Shown: positions 28,401 through 39,837, counted from the stretch's first letter. The stretch is 64,000 nucleotides of DNA from Pipra filicauda (GCF_003945595.2 NW_024104313.1:992001-1056000), one strand, 5' to 3'. Notes: a model not told the origin generated them from the sequence alone. A program made the numbers and translations.

Positions 28401-29036
28401 TTGGGTAGCCACCTTTCAGATCAGCTCACCTTTCCCTAAAAGCCTGATGCCAGCACTTGATCATACTTATTGTCCTGATTTGCTTATGACTCAAAATGAA
28501 ACAAATCCAGAAAAGAAAACCAGCCACCAAAGTAACGACCCTCACAGTGCCAATCCCATTTTAATGCTGCAATCCCACACCAGGATGGATGCTGCTAATT
28601 AGAGGATGGGGGTTTTCCTTACCTCGCTGATGAGGGATGAGTGGGGCTGTTCATACACCCAGTTATCATGGCAAGTGGTGAGTGGCAGGTGGCCCATGCT
28701 GTGATTGCCATAGTGGGCGAGTGAGCTGGCGCAGCTGACGGAGTCATCCCATGCGACATCCAGCCTCTCACACTCCCCGCTGGAAGACTTGTTCCCCAGG
28801 TGCAGGGGTAGTACTGTGAAGTTTCGTTCCTCTTCCAGCGTCCAGCCACATCGTTTACTTAATTCAGCTGCCCCAGGGATCCTGCACCAGAAGTTCTCTG
28901 GTGCCCGCCCAAGGAAAACCACGCTTGCAAACAGGGAAGAAAAAGTTATGCCTGTCTGGCTAAGGAGGAAAAAGACCCTCTTTTGAAATCTTCCGAATTC
29001 CCCAGCTTCCTTCAAAACCTCATCAAAAGATGGCAT
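4408..29036 (-). CDS. SLC22A3: SLC22A3 (OCT3), complete 11-exon gene, 549 aa
   Basis: Plasma-membrane polyspecific organic cation and monoamine transporter (extraneuronal monoamine transporter), major facilitator superfamily, SLC22 family. The start codon at 29034-29036 opens the OCT3-type N-terminus MPSFDE. Eleven exons with GT-AG borders (414, 104, 155, 166, 118, 98, 215, 109, 113, 100 and 58 coding nt) sum to 1650 nt, or 549 codons plus TGA. The large extracellular loop has N-glycosylation sites at N72, N82 and N111, and the six cysteines conserved in OCTs at 51, 64, 89, 102, 122 and 143. Further landmarks are GYAADRYGR around residue 173 (MFS motif), PESPRW at 283-288, D472 at the position of the cation-binding aspartate of rat OCT1 (D475), and LPETKG at 511-516. 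It is slightly shorter than human OCT3 (556 aa). I saw no frameshift or internal stop. Identity as SLC22A3, not SLC22A1/2, rests on the N-terminus, residues through TM2-TM4 and the CGKKKK tail. Confidence 0.96.
5222..5321 (-). CDS. SLC22A3: SLC22A3 exon 10
   Basis: 100 nt encoding TM12 and the family motif [18 protein letters not shown]. Acceptor TTGTAG, donor AG|GTATGA. Confidence 0.94.
6209..6321 (-). CDS. SLC22A3: SLC22A3 exon 9
   Basis: 113 nt encoding [20 protein letters not shown] (TM11 with Asp472, the cation-binding position in OCTs) and [16 protein letters not shown]. Acceptor TTTCCAG, donor A|GTAAGA. Confidence 0.94.
6566..6674 (-). CDS. SLC22A3: SLC22A3 exon 8
   Basis: 109 nt encoding residues 424-459 plus the first two bases of R460. 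It carries [19 protein letters not shown] (TM10), followed by [10 protein letters not shown], the conserved segment linking TM10 and TM11. Acceptor GAACAG, donor AG|GTATGT. Confidence 0.94.
7081..7225 (-). mobile_element. CR1 LINE 3'-end fragment (SLC22A3 intron 7)
   Basis: The plus strand starts TAGAATCACAGAATCA and continues with the typical CR1 3' UTR complement (GGTTGGAAAAGACC, AGTCCAACC, CTAAACCATGTCCCTAAGTGCC). The terminal octamer repeat lies on the left, so the element is on the minus strand. Confidence 0.9.
8574..8788 (-). CDS. SLC22A3: SLC22A3 exon 7
   Basis: 215 nt, the standard size. It encodes [19 protein letters not shown]8, the DRVGRR loop (the second MFS motif between TM8 and TM9) and TM9 through CLITAFLPE. 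Acceptor TGTTTAG, donor AAG|GTAATT. Intron 6 between this and exon 6 is only 137 nt. Confidence 0.95.
8926..9023 (-). CDS. SLC22A3: SLC22A3 exon 6
   Basis: 98 nt encoding the end of the cytoplasmic loop ([19 protein letters not shown]) and the start of TM7 (LILMYAW). Acceptor CTCCTCAG, donor TG|GTGAGT. Confidence 0.95.
12157..12643 (-). mobile_element. CR1 LINE, 3' part (minus orientation)
   Basis: Begins with the complement of the terminal octamers (TCATAGAATCATAGAATGG). It continues through the 3' UTR complement (CTGCCATGGGCAGGGACACC type, GGCCTTGAACACTTTCAGG) into the complement of the 3' end of ORF2, ending around CAACAGGTTTATGTCC. Directly abutted on the right by an oppositely oriented CR1 segment. 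Confidence 0.9.
12644..12918 (+). mobile_element. CR1 LINE, ORF2 3' segment, inverted relative to its neighbour
   Basis: The plus strand reads as the sense CR1 reverse transcriptase C-terminal region. An open frame contains [19 protein letters not shown] and SREVILPL, a characteristic CR1 pol tail. It ends at CTCCAGCACAGGA, which in intact CR1 is followed directly by the sequence that begins the adjacent minus-strand piece. The two pieces therefore look like halves of one element with an inverted 5' part. Confidence 0.85.
12920..12980 (-). mobile_element. short CR1 3'-end fragment
   Basis: TTAGAATCATATAATGG followed by TTGGATTGGAAGGGACC is another minus-strand CR1 3' end, separate from the one at 12157 and abutting the inverted segment. 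Confidence 0.7.
13629..13746 (-). CDS. SLC22A3: SLC22A3 exon 5
   Basis: 118 nt beginning with the last base of W280, then [15 protein letters not shown], the conserved motif after TM6, and the first part of the large cytoplasmic loop, ending HYSE. Acceptor TTACAG, donor GAG|GTACAG. Confidence 0.95.
14721..14886 (-). CDS. SLC22A3: SLC22A3 exon 4
   Basis: 166 nt encoding residues 225 to part of W280: [17 protein letters not shown], then TM5-TM6 ending FLLYYW. It is one codon shorter than the 169 nt of typical OCT exon 4 because a single Arg stands where mammalian OCTs have Arg-Arg (around residue 234). The reading frame is kept. Acceptor TGCTCAG, donor TG|GTAATG. Confidence 0.94.
14971..15075. 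repeat. ancient interspersed repeat fragment, probably LINE (CR1/L3-type)
   Basis: Contains a diverged match to a repeat common in reptile and bird genomes with the core 'ggtc..tctagcccaacatc.tgtttt.cagcagtg'. Family assignment is from memory of that motif and is uncertain. Lies in SLC22A3 intron 3. Confidence 0.4.
17263..17417 (-). CDS. SLC22A3: SLC22A3 exon 3
   Basis: 155 nt as in other OCT genes. It encodes [15 protein letters not shown] (TM3) and the TM4 segment ending [10 protein letters not shown]. This stretch is strongly OCT3-like rather than OCT1/2-like. Acceptor TTCAACAG, donor G|GTGAGA. Confidence 0.95.
18852..18950 (-). mobile_element. degenerate CR1 3'-end fragment (SLC22A3 intron 2)
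   Basis: AAGAATCACAGAACTGG, then AGGTTAAGAGAGAC and CATCCAGCCCTCTCAG, is a diverged CR1 3' end in minus orientation. Confidence 0.55.
19379..19482 (-). CDS. SLC22A3: SLC22A3 exon 2
   Basis: 104 nt, the standard OCT exon 2 size. It begins YNLVC (C143 is the last conserved loop cysteine) and continues through TM2 to GYAAD plus the first two bases of Arg173. Acceptor CACAG and donor AG|GTACAG are both good. Confidence 0.95.
19483..28622 (-). other. SLC22A3 intron 1 (9.1 kb)
   Basis: The long first intron lies between splice-compatible exons 1 and 2. It contains only short random open frames and no clear CR1 3' end. I see no nested gene. Long first introns often carry enhancers, but nothing recognisable supports one here. 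Confidence 0.8.
28623..29036 (-). CDS. SLC22A3: SLC22A3 exon 1 (residues 1-138)
   Basis: Encodes the cytoplasmic N-terminus, first membrane helix (about residues 20-43) and most of the large glycosylated extracellular loop. The donor reads GAG|GTAAGG and the exon ends in phase 0 after Ser-Glu, the usual OCT exon 1 end. An upstream in-frame ATG at 29073-29075 would add 13 residues. The MPSFDE start is preferred because it matches the family. Confidence 0.95.
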
Positions 29037-29059
29037 TATGTGAGGTGGTCTGTCCACAC

Positions 29060-29220
29060 AGAGACACAGAGACACGCAGAGACAGACACGCGGGTGTGCA
29101 GCGCTGCCGGTAGCATGAGCGAAGCCGGAGCGGGGCGCAGCTGCAGGCAGGCCACACGTGAGGAGACTCAGGGCATGTTAAGTGGCACAAGGCTTACACA
29201 CGGCCGGGAGAAGTGAGAGC
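29060..29220 (-). promoter_or_regulatory. CpG-rich putative promoter / 5' UTR of SLC22A3
   Basis: About a dozen CpG dinucleotides cluster in this short stretch directly upstream of the SLC22A3 start codon, in a window that is otherwise CpG-poor. It includes an E-box CACGTG at 29155-29160. No convincing TATA box is seen. Position and composition suggest a CpG-type promoter; transcript starts are not visible. Confidence 0.5.
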
Positions 29221-30621
29221 TAAAGAGCGCAAACATATTGTAGGAGAGGAGGGGCGTGCATTTCCTATTCATCCCGAATGTTAAACAGATTATGTAATAA
29301 ACCCAGTTAACTCCTTCGGGGCCAGTGAGGCGCAAATGCCAGCTCCCACTGTGGCTGAGATAAATAGGTGCAAGGATAAAGCAGAGAGTTAAATGGAAAA
29401 GAGTGCAGAAGCTGTTGTAAAAAGCAGCAGCGAGTGATGCAGGCTCTATGGGATGGCAGGGGCAGGAAGAAAGTTGTTCCAAAGAGACCTATGATCTTTC
29501 CTTCAGCAAATAGAAGTTAATACTGTGGTGAAGTTTAATTACTTCTCCAAAGCACTACTTCAGTAACTGTACAGATTTATTTTGCAAGAGCCTTTCCCTT
29601 CTGTAGCATAAATAAAGTGAGTCACAAACCACAACAATTTAAAACCTACGCTTTTTCTTTTAAAATTTGATCTACCTGTTCAAGAAGGCTTTTATATGAC
29701 CTTGCTAATTTTCATTTCACAAAATCTTCCAAATATTTAAGAGAGAAATGACAGTGTTTCTTACTCAAAAATTAATGGAAAACAAGTTATTTCACTTTTT
29801 TACTCAGCCATTTGTTTGAGGGTGGAGAGAAGGGTGCATTTTGTGTGCATGTGAGCACATCTTGTGCAGAACTCCCTAAATCAAATCAGATATGCAACAG
29901 TGTGGTTTTTTGGGCTTTGTTCAAGACCATGAGGTCCATGGCCACTCTATTTTATTGTGAGAAGGAGGAAAGGGACAGCACCTATCAAAGATGTTTCCTG
30001 TAACACCTTGTCTCTTTATCTACCACTTTGACCATGTGTGTCTATGGTTTTGAAGCAAAGTACAATTTCTAAACCAGTTAGATCTAGATCAAGGAAGGCT
30101 TTGATTACAATACAGGCTATCTGACATGAGGTTTTTACCAGACATGAAGACTGATGCTGTGCCATGAGCTCAGCAAAAATGTAGATTACTAGATGGGTGC
30201 ACTGCTGTGCTTGTATCAGAACATGATTTTAAGGGAATTTTGTTTGATGCCTGGTTATGATGTTTTGTAGTAATCAAGCTTAGAGGCCATGAATGCATCA
30301 CCTTTGGCTCCAGGTCTGTGCCTGAGGAGGTGGGGAACTCTGAATTCAAACAAGAGAAGCTCTTTTATCCCAACGGGGCTAGTTAACTAGGACGTCAATC
30401 ATGGTGAGATGTCAAAGGTAACATGTTTTTTTCTGACAGCTTCCAGTGTTTAGGGAGAAGTCTCTGTAGAGACCACCACAAAGATACGAAATGGGGACAG
30501 AACCTGATAATCAGCCTGTGGACTGCTCTCACAGCTCTGCTCTAGGGTTTATTAAACAACCACTGTTCTTCGAGCCTTACCCCAATAAAAAAATGTTGCT
30601 TGTACCTCTGTTGAATATTAC

Positions 30622-30714
30622 CATAGAATCATAGAATGCTTTGGGTTGGAAGAGACCTTGGAGATCATCTAGTTCCAACCCCCCTGCCATGGGCAAGGAC
30701 ACCTTCCACTATTA
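30622..30714 (-). mobile_element. CR1 LINE 3'-end fragment
   Basis: CATAGAATCATAGAATGC, then TTGGGTTGGAAGAGACC, AGTTCCAACCCCCCTGCC and GGACACCTTCCACTA. This is a well-preserved CR1 3' UTR complement. Confidence 0.9.
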
Positions 30715-31559
30715 CACTAAAGAATACTAGCTCAACTCTGAATCATAAGGGTTATTCCCCTGTATGCCATGTATGACTGTAGCTGTGCTTGGCATTTTAC
30801 CTGTTTCGGAAACCCATTGGCCACTTCTCATCAGTGGAGTTAGACCAGATTCATTTGAGGGAAAATTCAGTCCACTTTTGCAACATTGCTTCTGGAGCTA
30901 CTTACTTTCCCAAAAGAAAGCATGATCTAGTGGCTGATTGTCAAAATTTCACACATCTCATCCATTTTGCTCTTTTCATGCATAGCATATGCATTGCAGT
31001 CTATCAGACCAGAAGCCAGAAAGCCTAGCAGCTGAGAGAGATCAGCACTAAGGTCATGGCAGCAAACATCTGGGAGTCTCCCTAACATTCCCCACAGCTA
31101 CACTGCTGGTCATACAGGCAAAGATTCATTCAGCAAAATCATTTCAACTGCCTGGCATATGTGATGTCGAAGTGACCTTGGTTCCTCAATGTTAACCTGT
31201 GTTTTCAGTTCTCCGTCCAAAAAAGCGCTTATCAATATTTGCCACCATATCAGTGCACTGCAAGGCTCCAGTTTGTCAAAGAAATCTAAAATATCCCAGT
31301 GACAGCTGCATGAGAGTGTGCATTAGTGAATTTATTCTATAGAAAGCAATTCCCAGCTTCCACATGGTTTTCCTGGAACTTTAGTTTTGCATGCTGTGAG
31401 AGCCGAACACATCTAAGGACAGGAAGATGATGGGTTTGTATACAAAGCCTGTAACTGTAACCTTATGAAAGAGTGCCTTAAAATCTTTGAAGACAGATCT
31501 CAGGGTCAAAGCATCATTTTAAACATTTTATTCTATGCATCCAGTAAAAAATTATGCTT

Positions 31560-31745
31560 TTTAATACTGGGAAAGAAGTAAGGGAAGAAAGAGCTAAGGA
31601 AGATGACCAGTGAAAAAGTCAGAAGCAATAAAAATAGATGTGGAGAACATAAAGAGAGAGGGGGAACAGTGGAAAGGCAGCAAGCCAGGGAAAGAGCAGT
31701 TGCAGAAGTGGTGATGAAAGAGGAGCAGAGGAGAAAGAGATATAG
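31560..31745. repeat. purine-rich low-complexity tract
   Basis: Long plus-strand stretch of mainly A and G (gaaagaagtaagggaagaaa style). It explains the open frames seen on both strands here, which are compositional and not genes. Confidence 0.6.
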
Positions 31746-32754
31746 AAGTAGAACTAAATTACAATCATGCACATCTTCACTTGAAGCTCTGTTTAGAAGC
31801 CCAAATGTCACAGCTATTTCAGGCACAGAATGAAAACTATGTAGTGTAGAGAGGAAGGCACATACACTCCCTGTACACACGTGGCACTAGACTGCCATTT
31901 ATACATGCCTAGATGACAGCATGAGATATTTGGATCAATACCTACTCTGACTGAATCCTAGAAAGTTAAAACTTTACTGCAACACCCTGGATAACCTTTG
32001 CCGGTGCATCAGATAATCACTTAAAAACCTCAAAGTCCTCTTTGAGACACTGTAGGCAATGGGGCAGTGACATCAGCCACTTTGCAGGCACCTGAGGACA
32101 CCATCCTACATAACAGCACTGATAGAGTTATGCGGTTCCATGATAAAGTTACGCAGAAAGCCCCTACAAACATATGCCTCTTGCTAAACAAAAGAGGGCC
32201 TGTGAACAAGCTTGGGCAGTAATCATTCACCCTGACTGTTATCTCACTGCTTGCTAAAGCTTCATATTGCACCAAATATTTGTCCCCCAGACAAAACTAC
32301 CGAAGACTAGATAGCTCTAAGCAGCAGGGGTGCAAACCAGTCAGCTTCACTCCTAGGGCCAGGAGACTGCCTACACCATCCTTTTCTTCCACTCTCCATG
32401 CCAGGAGTAGGGGTGGGGATCTCCACAGCCCTGCATTTGGGGACTACCCATGCCTACCCTAACTGGTGACCCTGTAGAAGAGACTGCAATAGGGAGCCAG
32501 GCAGTAGCAGCTCAAAGTACATTGCACAGATGTTAATGGCAAAGCTTGGTTCACAGCAGAAGATGACAGGAACAGAAAAAATATAGGAGCACAGTGTTGG
32601 AGATTAAATAAATAGTGGATTTTTTCAGATCAGAGTGAGCCTCTTCATGGGCCAATTAGAGATGTTTACGCTCCCCTCTCTCACACATGGCACAATTACA
32701 TTCCAGGTCAGGACACTAAATTACATGCAGCTTTTTCTGGAGAGTTCCTGTATT

Positions 32755-32885
32755 TTGGCTTTTTTTGCTGTTTTCTTCCCCTTCACTTTATTAATCTTTC
32801 TTCTTCCTCCCACACCCACTTTCATCATCTTCTTTTATCTCCCCCTTTCTCTTCTTCCACATTTCCTCTTTTTCTTCCAAAAAGG
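32755..32885. repeat. pyrimidine-rich low-complexity tract
   Basis: Mainly C and T on the plus strand. The apparent hydrophobic open frame across it (32635-32904) is a composition effect. Confidence 0.6.
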
Positions 32886-35800
32886 TGGCAACTCTACTCA
32901 ATGAAATATGTCCTTTCCCAGGCCTCCAGCTCAACTTAGTGAGCTGTAGGCTGACTTGGAGACATGGGAAAAGTCAATTCCAATCAACAGGGTTTCCACC
33001 TTTTGGCAATTCATGAAAGCAATGCACAATGCATTATACTCCCCTCCCTCACTATTTCCATGGACTTTAGGCTATTTTTACCATCTTGGCTCCAAGAACA
33101 AATATAAAGAAATTTAGTTCTAAGAACTGTAGCATACAACAAACAACAACCAGCAGGATCTGTACTCATTGCTAAGACAGCAGCTGAAACAGCAGAGGAA
33201 AATGGGGACATGGGAAGAGAAGGGAAAATCCAAACAAGGAGGGGGGGAAATGTAGAGAGTGAAAGGAAAAACAAAACAGGAGCAAAGAGGTTCCTGTTTC
33301 TCTCCTCACAGGAGAGGAAAAACCAGACCAGTAGTGGCCACACTGAAGACAGATCGTATCTGTCATTTTGAGCACATGTAGGTAAAAATCTTACAGCAAG
33401 AGAGGAAGCCATTCTAAATCTGTAGCCTGTGCTCATTCTCACAGCCTCTGCTTTTCCTCCTGCTGCCACAGTGCAGAGGATGGGAGGAACATGGGGTTTA
33501 GGTGCCCACAGCCCCTCAGGCTCCCCCAGACACATTCCAAACAGCAAGGTCTCCCTCCCTGACACAGCACACCTCTCCTTGCACAGGCTCTTTCTTGGTG
33601 TAAAGCATTCTCTGCTGCAAGGCAAGTGGGATTCTGGTGGGTCTGTGCTTTATTACCCAAATCCAGTGCTGTTTCACCACCACAGTGCTTGCAAAGTTCC
33701 TCTTTGCCTGTTGGAGAAGATCAGGTACCACACATTTGGGTGCTTTCAGACAGCCTTCCTCACTGACTTTAAACCTACTTAGGGAAAGCAGCAGAAATAC
33801 GTGGCACTCCATGCACATGTGGGAACACCTGCTTGTCGGGATTTCAGCTCAGGATCTGAGACAGGCTGAGAAACTGAAAGGGCTCATCAGATTCTCCAAG
33901 GCCAGACGAAGGAAGGGAAGACAGAGGAAAAGGGGTTCCTATACACACATTTTCACAGTCTATATATGGCTTCCCTCATCCTTTTGCTCTTCACCAGTCA
34001 CTCTGGAGGCCAGTGGAGAGGTTACACCAGGCTCTACCTTCCTGTTCAGATAAATATATCCTAATCCCACAGCATGTTTATCAGGATCCTTGCTAATGGC
34101 TCAGAAGAAACAAGTGTTTCAGCCATAAGATTAGACAAGCTGAGTTCACCAGAGGCTATTTCACACAATGGAACAAACAAAGTATTTTCCAGAGAAAGGT
34201 GTAAAGGCTTGCTAAAAAAAAAATAAAACATTCCCCTCTCATGTTATTAGACAACTGTAAATCATAAGGTTGCTTCCCCTCACAGCTGCACCTGCCTAAA
34301 GTTCTACCTGGAAAGATGGCAAAAATCACGTCGATTCTGTTTGTGATTCCTCATCATTGCATATCCCTTCCCTGTGATTCACTTTCCATCAAGTTTGGAA
34401 GCAAATATTTCCAAATACTAAGAAAATGGCTTTGCATTAAAGGTTCTAGATCCATTTTGTGAGAATAAAGGTGAAACTTTTAAACCTTATCAAGGATAGT
34501 GTCAATGCAATGAAGAGTTCTGGGGGTGCCCCTCTTTAGCTATATGTTTCCCTAGATATTTCTGAAGGGGGACTTCTACTAAAAAAAAAGGAGAAAAAAA
34601 CCACACATGAAAACCCTTGCAGAGTTTCTAGCATTAGTCTTTTTTGTCTCCCTTCAGACAGTTTCCCAGTGTGCTGTTATAATGAATATTCCCAACAAGC
34701 CTTTTTTGTGGCCTTTCTAATGCATTTTTTTTGCTGATAACTCTTGGGAATGTAAAAGGCCACTAAGCTGGTCAGTGTAACAAAAATGCTAGCATTCATA
34801 TATATGAAAAGGTAATAGAGCAATTCTCCTACAACACCACTGTCCATCTTATGGGCAACTTTGCGTAGAAGCAGTATGATCTGATATAGAAGATAATTCA
34901 GGTTCAAAATACTGCATGAGCCTTAATATCTAGATGATCAAACTCCTCACAGGAGAATTAACATACATTTCATATTTATGTGAAATATTATTTAACCTCA
35001 GCAAATTCCATTTCTGTCTTTCCAAGACAGTAACAAATTATTTTTAACACCACTGAAAAAGAACTGAGAAACAGCTCTGCAGAAACTGAAAAAAAATCCT
35101 GCAGGAGCAGAGTAAATTCAGAGCAGCAGCAGAGACCCAGTGCACTCCAAATGCATCAGCAAAAGTTCAAGTCATCCTGAAAGTATGGATGGGAACTAGT
35201 AATTCCTCAGTGCTTTTCTCTAATCTTCCTGTAGCTGTTTTTGGAAATCCTTAGTGGTAACAAGCTATTTATAGTTCACTCTGTTTTTGTAGTTTATCTC
35301 TGCTGTAACATTGTGTCCTTTGTCCTAGCCGCACAATAACACAAAGGAATTCTTTACAGCTAGGTTCTCACCTCCTGCTCGATTAGCATGTTTTATTAAT
35401 AGGAAGATGGACTGGACCACTTTCATCAGGGCATTTAGCTGGACATACATGCTTTCTGTTCAAGATCCAACACTTAGCATACTACTTTAAATGGGCATTT
35501 TTGGATATGTGGCCCTACCACAGGGTACTTCAGTTGCTCAGTACTTTCAGTTGTTTTAATGTTTATTTGATTTTAAATGTCAGTATATTTATTACACAGG
35601 ATTTATTATATTTTCCCTTCCATAATAAATGTTCCTGAGTGTATTTAAGAAAACATATAAATACCTAAATATCTGACGTGGAGATGCAAGGCAAGATTGA
35701 TTCAATAAACATTAAAAAATCAAGGAATTGTTTTCATTCGTCCGAGTTGCCAAATTCCTGAGCAAGTAGATGAAATGAAAAAAAGGCCAGTTCAAACTGA

Positions 35801-37675
35801 GTGTATTTGGAAAGGGTGCAGCAGCTGTATCCACTTTCCCATGAAACAATTCCACAGTGAGTGAATGGAAAGTGTAACACCTGCATCTTGGATTGCTGGG
35901 CCAGCTAAAATAATGCAGGTGGCACAGGAAGTCCTGGAGAAGGTTTCTGTATTTCTAGGCTGAGCTTTCATCATCAGGGTCTGCAGACCAAACCCAGACC
36001 TTAACAGAGGACCCTGCATAAGCAGATTACAGCGATCAGAAAACTTGGAAAGGTGGTCCCTGGCAGTGTCACCATGACGCAGCAGGTGGAAAGCCCTTGG
36101 CACTGGGAACTGGAAGGCATTGTCTGCAAAAGACTGTTCTTCCTACTGGCAAGGTTGCTCCCATTGGCAGCTGACCTCAGCAGAAGGTGTGCAACCCTTG
36201 ATTCAACCCTTGCAGCCATGCAGTAGCCAAGAGCTGGGACTACCGGATGATGAAGGGACACTATCAACCACAGACAAGGAATGGGACCACTGCTGATCCC
36301 AGCTCCATGCTGGGAATGGGGAATTTGGGAGGTCTTGGAAAGTCTGGGACAGGGGCATTCACTGCCATGATGGGTAGCCCTCCTGGGGGCAGGCCTACCA
36401 TCCATCCTTCAGGATGGCTAATATTTCCAGTCCCACATATCTGCTCCTCTGCACTGAGATGAGGAGATGGGGAACAGACTGGTTTCGGTAAACAAAAAGT
36501 TCCCAGACTAACTGCCAGCTCCTTGGAACTTAGATTTAGGAGACTAATCCAGAGATGAACTTTATGAAAAGATTATTTAGAGAAATGGTTCATATGGTAT
36601 TTTTAGCAAAATGATAGCTGAAGAAAAGCAAAAGTGATTTACTTTGGGTTTGTTTAATAAATGAAAACAGCAACGTTACCATATAATTTCCATATATGCA
36701 TCAGTATGGCTCCTGATGCCATCCTGACCCCTGAAATTACTATACCCTCAAGTGCTATGTACAACAGCAAACTGCTTCTGGGCCAGTGGAGCCACGATGT
36801 TTATGTTCCTGCATAGCAAGCAGGCACAAGCATGGACCTCATCCTCTCCTCAGATGCAGAAGGACTGTGGACCTCACCACCTTCCCATGGGGTGGGGAGA
36901 AGCAGAGCCCATCCCAGCCTCACTGCCCAGCTAGCACAAGCTGGCAGAGCAGGGGTGCAAGGTGATGCATGGGTCGGAGCAGTTGTGCATCCGAGGAGGG
37001 CTGTCTGTCACATACTTCATGCTTTACAGGTCCTGGCTGTCATTCTCCCAGCCCTCATCCCAGCTTGGTGGAGATTTAAAGGCAAGTTCATAGACCTCCT
37101 TCTGCTTCACAATCATTTTCCTTCCATCCTTCCTTTCAGCAGCATGATTAAAATGACAATTTATAGGAATGAGGAATGCCTCATTTTTCCTGGTAACAGC
37201 TTGGAAGCCCCTTGTTTATCTTCTGGAAGTCTAAGGTCTTGCCGGATGATCTTTCACTGATTTTTCTATATTCAGGGAAGTTTTTCTCTTGGTTTTCCCG
37301 TCACATGTTTTATTCTTACTTTATTCTGCTCCACTTCAATTTTTCCTCCTCTGAGAATGCACCTTTCAAGCAAGTCCAGTTTTCTCCTGAACAAAACAAT
37401 AAACTTGAAAACCTCTGTGTACGATATGAGAAATCCATTCTCTCGTTGCTCTCCTGTTCCAGAAAGCCAAGAATCCAGGGGAAAACACTAGCTTTGTGCC
37501 CAACATAAGGAGGCCTCAGGCCTTGCAACCACAGTTCCAGCTGTGATCCCTCTTAGTTCATACTGTGCCAAGATTTTTTAGAGATTCATTGACTCGGGCC
37601 TTGTCCAGACTTCTGTGTACAGAGACTGCAGAATTTTTGCCAGGAGGGGATTAGAGCACATTCTTAAAAAGCATG

Positions 37676-37930
37676 TTTTAGGAAGCAATGGGTACAAGCT
37701 GAACCACAGGATGTTGCCTTTGAACATCAGGAAATACTGTTCCACTGTGAGGGTGACTGAGCACTGGAACAGGTGGCCCAGAAAGGTTGTGAAGTCTCCA
37801 TCCTCGGAGATACTCAAAAGCAATCTGGGAATGATCCCAGGCAACCTGTTCTGGGTGGTCCTGCTTGAGCAGGGCAGGGGGTTGGACCAGAGGTGCCCTT
37901 CCAACCTCAACCAGTCTGTGATGATTCTGT
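37676..37930 (+). mobile_element. CR1 LINE 3' end, plus orientation
   Basis: Reads as the sense CR1 3' end: CAATGGGTACAAGCTGAACC, ACTGTGAGGGTG, CACTGGAACAGGTGGCCC, GGGGTTGGACCAGAGG and a terminal TGTGATGATTCTGT. Unlike most CR1 pieces in the window it lies on the plus strand. Confidence 0.85.
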
Positions 37931-38233
37931 TTCTTTTTCCTTGCAAAGCTCTAAGCAACAGCAGTCTACATTACCTGTGCTAAGCCATTCTCCTGGAAAG
38001 GAAAGCTGGATTTGTCTAACTTCACTTCTGCTTTCTTATGTTGTTGTCAGAAAATACTGTGTGTGTGCAAAAAAAAATACAGTAGTGCCAAATAGCAAAA
38101 GTATTCCTGCTGGTTGCATGCTGTGGTGGTGTCTTTTTTCACTAGACACTGAGTCTAACCCCCACGATGCCTGTAGAGATGGTCACACTAGTAACACCTG
38201 AGACAGACTCTGAGACATGCACCTCCAGCCTGT

Positions 38234-38378
38234 CACAGAATCATAGAATCATAGAATCATAGAATGTCTTGGTATGGATGGTACTCAAAAGACCACCTAG
38301 TTCCAGCCCCCCTGCCACAGGCAGGGATGTCACCCACTACACCAGGTTACTCAAAGCCTCATCTTGCCCAGCCTTGCT
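38234..38378 (-). mobile_element. CR1 LINE 3'-end fragment
   Basis: Starts with about three copies of the terminal octamer complement (ACAGAATCATAGAATCATAG), then the CR1 3' UTR complement with ACCTAGTTCCAGCCCCCCTG. Confidence 0.9.
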
Positions 38379-39837
38379 GGCCTGTCACAGCTAGCTTGCT
38401 CTGTTGAGCTATTCTGGCAAAAGGCTGACTCTGACCTGTACCTACACAAACAAAATAACTGCACGAGGAGCTCTAAAGCAGCAACAGGAGAAATGGCAGC
38501 AAAGAGGAGGATTAAGTATACGGTGAAAGGGAAGCAGTAGTTTAAAGGAATTAATGACTCAGGTAGAAAGTAGGGAGGCTATGCTCTATGCTGTCATACA
38601 GCAGGTTCCAGATACTGTAAAATCAGCAAAAGTGGGGGCACGAGGTTAAGAACAAGCAGAACAGTCTGTTTAGGCAGAGATGAAGATGGTTAAGGAAAAA
38701 GGCATGAAAGGAGACAGTGTTCTGTGCTACTGGTTTACTCTGCTGTGGGGTGGCTGGCTGGCTCTGCTCACCCTCACCAGGTCTCCTTGGTTTCTTCTTG
38801 TCCCAGGCTGGTATTTGCTGCTGCCTCTGCCTCTCTCCCTGCCTGCAGGTGGGCTTGGCCTTGTTGAGAGCAAAGAGCAGCTTGAGGAGCAAAGACTTGC
38901 CTAAAACACTGTTAATCCATGTGAGCTGGGCAAAGGGAAAGATGTGCAAAGCAGGCAACAGGCATAGAGGGGAAGAGGGAATAGGCTAGCTGGCACAATG
39001 ACAATACAGGGCCAGGTCCCCATGGGAGAGCTGCTGAGTTCCTCTGGTGGCCCCACAGCTCTGCAGATCCTGAGGAGACATGGAAGAGTTGAGACCAGTC
39101 AGGGGGCAGGGGAGAAAGTGGCAGTCACTGTGGACTGCTGGTCGTGTCCAGCTCTGTATTGATTGCTTCTGCCTCCTGCTGAGGGCAGAGGCACCACTGT
39201 GCTACCTTTCCTAGAATCATGGCAGCCACAGATGTCTCCATCCTCACCAACACAGCTCACACTGGCATCTGGGCATCCTTTTCCCTGCTGCTGCAGCCTT
39301 CAACTCCTCCCATGCTTTGCAGACATAGAGTAACTATAGAGAAACCGAGTGAGGTTTGGAGCCACTTCTGAAGGCTCCTAGCAGGAGGAGAGCCTGGATT
39401 AGACCTCACCAAAGGATTGGAGAGGAGAAGGGCTTCCTGGTGAGTTAAGGAGGCAGATGTCCTTGTCCTTTGGTCCTCCCTGTGAACAGCTCAGTAGGCA
39501 GTTCTGACTGTCAGCATTGTGATGCCAAGCCATAACCTCAGGGTAGAAAAAGTCTGTCTTCACCAAAGCCATGAGTGTCCATGAGTCTCTCCAGCATTGT
39601 CCCTGCAGGCAGGACTTCAGAAGTTGGTCTCCTGTGCAGGGAAAAATGACATCTAGAGCATGACAGGGAAGCTGCTGTCCCAGCATCCTACTTACACCAC
39701 ATCCGCTGCTGTGGTGTCCATGTCACTGTGCCTGAGGTCAGGGATGGAGCTGATGCTCTCCTGGTGGCAGTGGGTTTCCCTTTATCATTCCTTTTTCTCA
39801 GAGGAAAAAAGAAACACTCTGTATGCATGCATACACC

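Noticed and set aside
29073..29075. Upstream in-frame ATG for SLC22A3
   Set aside because: It would add 13 residues not seen in OCT3 proteins; MPSFDE at 29036 is the conserved start.
33011..33625. 204-aa open frame on the minus strand, the longest in the window
   Set aside because: No recognisable domain, low-complexity Phe/Leu/Ser-rich middle over a purine-rich plus strand, no splice or promoter context; consistent with chance.
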